Assembly: GCA_963169155.1 (NCBI GenBank)
Contig: CAUJGI010000713.1
Location: 1 to 5,563, forward strand
Direction: 5' to 3'
DNA from: Chloroflexota bacterium
GTDB lineage: Bacteria > Chloroflexota > Anaerolineae > Promineifilales > Promineifilaceae
DNA: 5,563 nt
Both the position numbers and the translations under genes were made by a program. The stretch's first letter is position 1. The number at the start of each line of letters is the position of its first letter. Under the pieces are notes generated by a model. That model was given only the letters and a program-made list of their open reading frames with translations. It made no database searches and was not told where the DNA came from. Below are positions 1 through 5,563 of the stretch, one piece after another.

Positions 1-899
1 CTGGCTGCCAGCTCGGTGTTGACCAGCGCTTTGTACAGGCGCGAGCTTTTGTTGCTGCCGCCGCCGCCAAACATGCCCAGGCTGCTGCCCCCGGCAAAGG
101 CGGCGTTGAGCAGCACCAGCGGCAAATAGTCGGGATGAGCGGCGGCTGGCGCGCGGTAAGCGACGGTGAGATAAGCCGTGTCGCCTGGCCCCTGCACCGC
201 CACGCGCCGTTCGCCTTTTTGTGGCGGTTCGTGCCGGGTTACCGGGCTGGTTGGTTCACCCGCGGGCAAATGGCCAAACTGCGCGTTAATGCGCTGCATC
301 ATGTCGGCCGTGGCAAAGTCGCCCACGGCCACGACGATGGCGTTATTGGGCACGTAATGCCGCTGGTAGTGGTGATACAAATCGTCCCGGGTCATCGTGA
401 CCAGATCGGCCACATCGCCAATGACTTCATGATGGTAAGAATGCACCCGGAAAGCTACCGAGGTCAGCTCTTCGCTGAGCTGGAAGTTGGGGTCATTTTC
501 ATACATTTGCCGCTCGGAGATGATGACGGTACGTTCCGATTCGATCTCTTCTGGCGTCATGAGGGTGTTGGCCATGCGGTCAGCTTCCAGCTGAAGGGCC
601 AGGTCGATCTTGCTGGTGGGCATCGTTTCATAGTAGGCGGTGAAATCGATCCAGGTAAAGGCGTTCCAAAAGCCACCCTCGCGCGATACCATGCTGTCCA
701 GCGTGCCGTTGGGGTAGGTGGGCGTCCCTTTGAACATCATGTGCTCCACCCAGTGCGAAATACCGGTAATGCCCGGTTTTTCGTGCCGGCTGCCGACGCG
801 GTACCAGACCATGAAGCTGGCCACGGGGGCATGATGCATCTCTTTGAGCACGACGGTAAGGCCGTTGTCGAGGGTTGTTTTGTAAACCGAGTTTGTCAT
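1..899 (-). CDS. M16-family zinc metallopeptidase, N-terminal part (C-terminus beyond window)
   Basis: About 299 codons are open from ATG at 899 to the window edge with no stop, so the C-terminal part is missing. It resembles the insulinase/pitrilysin/processing-peptidase family (M16). The inverted zinc motif HxxEH is visible as H49-W-V-E52-H53 in GISHWVEHMMFKGT, and the downstream conserved segment SERTVIISER (about 121-130) should supply the third zinc ligand, probably E129. A second family block, a glycine-rich run followed by SSRLYKAL, lies near the window edge. No signal peptide is evident, so the protein is probably cytoplasmic. Family members degrade peptides or process proteins in two-domain repeats or in hetero-oligomers with an inactive partner; since the zinc ligands are present, this is the catalytic type. 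The start has AAGGA 6 bases upstream and its own promoter. The exact substrate cannot be told. Confidence 0.9.
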   Translation of the reverse strand, partial: MTNSVYKTTLDNGLTVVLKEMHHAPVASFMVWYRVGSRHEKPGITGISHWVEHMMFKGTPTYPNGTLDSMVSREGGFWNAFTWIDFTAYYETMPTSKIDLALQLEADRMANTLMTPEEIESERTVIISERQMYENDPNFQLSEELTSVAFRVHSYHHEVIGDVADLVTMTRDDLYHHYQRHYVPNNAIVVAVGDFATADMMQRINAQFGHLPAGEPTSPVTRHEPPQKGERRVAVQGPGDTAYLTVAYRAPAAAHPDYLPLVLLNAAFAGGSSLGMFGGGGSNKSSRLYKALVNTELAA

Positions 900-3800
900 G
901 AACTATCCTTTACCATTGTTGAATGCAAGGGTTTGGATTATAGCAATGGATGGGGAATGGGGAAACGGCCGTTCACCATCCCACCTAACAAAAAACCTGC
1001 CAGATAAACATTCATTCATCTGGCAGGTATGTCATCCTAAACTTAAACGCGCTGGGGTGGTTTATGCCTGTTTTTCCGGCTCGGGTACCAGGCCATTGGC
1101 GGAGAGAACGGCCGTTTCCATCTCAGGCTCCAGCAGCGCCCCACCAACTGCCAGGTATTGATACCCTTTGTCCACCAGGCTTTGGTAGTCGGGAATCATG
1201 CGACGGCCGTCGATGACCAGATACGGCGGCTCAACCGCCTTTTCAATGGTGCGCGACAAACCGCGGAACTCTTCCCAGTCAGTAGAAATATAAACCGCGT
1301 CACTGCCTTCCAGCGCTTCCTGTACCGTGTCGTGGTAGCTAATGCGCTCGAACAGGTAATTTTTGTTCGGGTTGAACCAATGCTGCTGCGCTGCTTCCAT
1401 CGCCAGCGGGTCGTAAGCGCGGATCGATTTCACGCCCTTGCTCAGCAGTGACTCAACCGCTTTCAAAGCGGCCGAATCCCGCATGTCGTTGGTGCGCTTC
1501 TTGAAGGCCAGGCCCAAAATGGCCACGGTCTTCTGGTTAAAGTTGAAATTGGCTTCATGAATGGCCCGATCAATGAGGTACGTTTTCTGGTACTCGTTGA
1601 TGTTGTACACCGCCTGCAGCAGATCAGTTGAGCAGCCAGCCTGGTTCAGCTGGTAGATGAGCGACTGGATGTCTTTGCCAAAGCAGCTGCCACCCGCGCC
1701 GTTGCTCACGTAGGAGCCCCAGGTGCTGATGCGCGTATCGGCCGTAACGCCAATCTTCAAATCTTCCATGCGCACGTTGGGCAGCGATTCGGCCACCCGA
1801 GCGCCCACGCCGTTCCAGAAGGAGATGTAGGTGAGCAGCAGGGTGTTGCCCATGTATTTGATGGCTTCGGCCGTTTCGGGCGTAGTTTCCACGTACTTGA
1901 TGCGCACATGGTTGACAAACTGGGAATAAACACGGCGCAAAATTTTGTAATCTTCTTCGGTATCCGCGCCAACCACCACGCGGTCGGGACGCCGCGAGCC
2001 GTCGATGGCGTTGCCCTGGGCCAGGAATTCCGGGTTAGAGGCAACGCCAAAGTTTTGCACGTCATGCTCGTGCATGATGCGCTCCAGCAGACGTGCCGTG
2101 CCCACGGGAACCGTGCTCTTGTTCACCAGCACCACGCGGTTTTGATTTTTGCGCTGGGCCAGAAAACCAGCGATGTCATGGGCGGCCTTGAGGTAATAGG
2201 TCAGGTCGGTTGAGCCATCGCGGTTGGGCGGCGTGTTGATGCACATGAAGAAAACATCGGCATCCTCACATTGGCTGCTGATGTCTGAGGTGAAGAACAA
2301 ATAATGATCTTTGGTTTCGGCAATGGCGGCAGCCAATCCCGGCTCATTGACATACCGCTCTATTTGAGCGGCTTCACCGCTCTGGTAGGCGGCAATCTTT
2401 TTGGGGTCGATGTCGTAGGCATACACCTCATGACCCGCTTCTGACAAAACGGCCGCATGGGGCAGCCCCACAAAACCGGTGCCAACAACAATAATCTTCA
2501 TAACAAATACTCCTTCAAATAACTCATCGCGAAATGGATTGAGAGATTGTCAAAGTTTTACAAGTGAAATAGTGATGTGAAGCTGTTGGGGGTATGGTGT
2601 AAAACTTTGAGGTTTTTATATTTTTAAATAGGTGCTGAGCTGATTTTCTTGTAAAGCCTTTTTTGCTTGAAGGGAACAGGCCCAAATCGGCTCCAAACAT
2701 AACATAGTGACGGTAGCGAAACACTCTTACATTTGTACTTTCAGGAGGCAATTACCCTTCGCTGATGAGGGTGGCCGCACGACGGCCGATTTCCACGGCA
2801 AAGTTTGTTCCGCGATCCCACGGATAAACCTGGCTCATGCTGGCAAAGTAGAGGCCGGGACTTGGCGTCTGGATCGCCGGAATATTCTGTGAATGGTTGA
2901 CAAAGGGCACGGGCTGGGCGTAGCTGGCGCGGAACAACCAGCTTTGGCGCACCCACTCTGGCTGAAAATGCGGGTTAATTTTACCTAACGCATTGGTAAA
3001 AAGCTGCACCAGTTCTTCCTGGTTCATGGTCATGTAGGGATGGTCTGGATTGACATAATCACCGCAGTAGATGATGTGATCGCCGCCGTAATGTTGGCGG
3101 TCGATGTAGTTGGTGTGTTCCACCAGGGCCAGGAAGGGCAGTTCGTTTTGCGACTTGTCGGTGCTGCTGGCCGGGATGTTGAGCCAGTAGGTGTTGCTGT
3201 CGGCCATGAGCGGCCGTTTCAGCGCCAACGTCAGCACCACCGCCCCCATGCTTTTGAGGTTGAGCAGCTGTCCCAGGTAATTTTGGGGCAGGCTGGGGGA
3301 CATTTTGCTGAGCAAACCGGGGGAGGTGGTCACCAGACAGGCATCAAACGTCTGGTCCTGGCCGTAAATGGCCAGGCTAAGCTGGTGGGAATTGGTAGGG
3401 GTAATTTGTTGGACAGGGCTGTTGAGGTGGATGTGGCCGCCGCGCTTGGTAACGGCCGTTTCCAACACATCAATAAACGCCTGAAAGCCGCCTTCAAAGT
3501 AGCCCAGCTTGAAGCTGCGTGCGTGCAGCCTGGCCCACAGCCAGGCCATGTTCACCTTGTCGTAATAGCCGCCAAACTTGCCGATCAGCAGCGGTTTCCA
3601 GCTTACTTCGTAGATTTTTTGGCCATAGAAGCGGCGGGTCCAGTTGACGGCCGTAAACTTTTCCAAATAGCGCCAAAACTTGGTGAAGCGGATAAACGCC
3701 CCCACCACGCCAAAGCGGAAAAAGTCGATCACGTTGTAGCCAGGGAACTTAAACCAATCGACCGGATTGCTGAATGGGTAAATTTTGCCTTCATATAAAA

Positions 3801-5563
3801 TGGAAGTGCGCGGCGTGGGGAAAAACAGCTTGTCGCTAAAGCCGAGCTCGTTTACCAGCTCAATCATCGACGCATCTGAGGCAAAGAGGTGATGGTAAAA
3901 CTTTTCCAGCGGCCATTCCCACTTTTCATCCTGGAAGCCGGTGGCCAGCCCGCCAACCTGGCTGCTGGCTTCAAATAAGGTTACCTCATGTCCGGCGGCG
4001 AGCAAATCGTAAGCGGCTGAAAGTCCGGTGAGCCCGGCCCCGACAATGGCAATTTTCATGCGTTGGTCTCCTGCTCGGCCACGGCCACGGCACGGCCGAA
4101 ATCGGCCCAGCCCAGCCCTTCTTTAAGCATGTAGTAGCCGCCCAGCAGGGTGATGGGCAGCCAGAGGGCGGCGTGCAGCACCAGGGTGTAAGCTGTGGCT
4201 ACCCGGCGTTCGATGCCGTACAGCGTCAGCACGGCGATGCCGGGGCCGTCGAACGTGCCGACGTAGCCGGGGGCGGAGGGCAGCGTGGTGGCCAGATTGA
4301 CAATGCCGTTCATCAACATCAGGGCAAAGAAGCTCACCTCAAAGTTGAAGGCGTGCATGACAAACCAATATTTCACCGTTTCCAGCAGCCAGATGACCAC
4401 CGAGGTGAGGAAAATCATGAGGACGTTTTGGAAGCTGCGCAGGGATTCCAGGCCAGTGAGAAAACGTTGCAGGAAGTCGAGAAGCGGCCGTTTCAGCCGC
4501 TCCGGTAAAAATTTATCCCCCAACCACTCGGCCAGCGCGTAAAAACGATCCGGCATGGCGGCCAGGGCAAAAAAAACGAGCATCGCCACAAAAAAGACCA
4601 CGCTGGCGGTGGTCACAATGGCGCGAATGGAGCCGTCGTCGCCGGGGATGGGGGTGAAGGGCAGGGCGACAAAGACAAAAACCAGCATCACCAGCCCGTC
4701 AAAGACACGCTCGACGATGACCGTGGCCAGGCTGGCGCCCATGGGTACGCCTTCACGCTGGCGCAGCACGTAGGAGCGCAGCACTTCCCCGGCGCGGAAC
4801 GGGTAGATGTTGTTGCCCATGTAGCCAATGACCACCACAGGGAAGAGTTGGCGCAGGGGGATGTGTTTTAACGGCCGTAACATGTAATCCCAGCGCCACG
4901 TCCGCGCCCAGACTGCGACAAAATAAACCGCCACGCCGGGCAGCAGCCACCAATAGTTGGCTGACTGCACATCTTGCCACACTTCCGCTAAATCCAGGCC
5001 GCCCAGTGCCCACCAAAGAAAAACGGCGCTGATCGCAACGCCGATCCCAAAATAAATTCGTTTCAATGCAATGAACCTCGTTGAATATACACGGTGCCGC
5101 AGCACAAACCGCAATTGTACCATGCCGCCTTACCCTGTCATCCTGAATTACAACAATTTGCTTTGCCTTTTGTATGCTTCCTGGCTATTCTTACCAATTG
5201 CAGAAGAAGAAGTGAAAAGTGGCTGGTTGCCAGTTAATCGCCAGACCCAAAACGAGCCTCCCGCCACCCGCCACACATGAGAATTTGTAGCCCGATTTGG
5301 TAAATCGGGCGGCGATTTACCAAATCGCCCTACACTTTTATAGGAGCAGGCATGGCCAGCAGCAGCATCACCCCCAGCCGTCAGCAATATCTGGACGTCA
5401 AAGCGCAGCATCAAGATGCGATAGTTTTTTTTCGCCTGGGTGACTTTTACGAGACGTTTGACGACGATGCCCGACTGGCCGCCGTGGTGCTGGATTTGGT
5501 GCTCACCCGCCGCCCCCAGGGCAAAAACAAACGCACGCCGAGGGCTGGTGTGCCCTAGCACGC

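Overview
The window is a 5.56 kb stretch of moderately GC-rich bacterial DNA. Protein sequence style suggests a Chloroflexota (Anaerolineae-like) bacterium: the M16 peptidase, the FFRLGDFYETF MutS start, and the pairing of an FAD oxidoreductase with a COG0392-type membrane protein. This is inferred from family resemblance only; there is no rRNA or other decisive marker. Both ends cut through genes.

Layout: four genes lie on the minus strand and one on the plus strand. From the right, the plus-strand start of mutS (5352 onward) enters the window end and carries an apparent in-frame stop 6 bases before that end. The divergent intergenic region (about 5067-5351) holds a pair of tandem, mutually complementary hairpins and a candidate minus-strand promoter. 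Then, on the minus strand, come a multi-pass membrane protein of the lysylphosphatidylglycerol-synthase transmembrane (MprF flippase-like) family and, overlapping it by 4 bases, a flavin amine-oxidase-like oxidoreductase. A 250-base AT-rich gap with a perfect 13-bp inverted repeat follows, then UDP-glucose 6-dehydrogenase (ugd) and a clear intrinsic terminator. Beyond the terminator, an M16-family zinc protease with its own extended -10 promoter runs off the left end.

How the genes may work together: Ugd supplies UDP-glucuronate for surface polysaccharide or glycolipid synthesis. The membrane protein and oxidoreductase are translationally coupled and are probably an envelope lipid/glycan modification pair of unknown substrate. 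The M16 protease and mutS look like separate transcription units.

Across the window the palindrome CGGCCG occurs 15 times, six of them inside the decamer CGGCCGTTTC / GAAACGGCCG. It appears in several reading frames and once between genes, so it looks like a genome-wide iterated DNA motif rather than a protein signal. No tRNA, rRNA, CRISPR array, insertion sequence or phage gene was seen.
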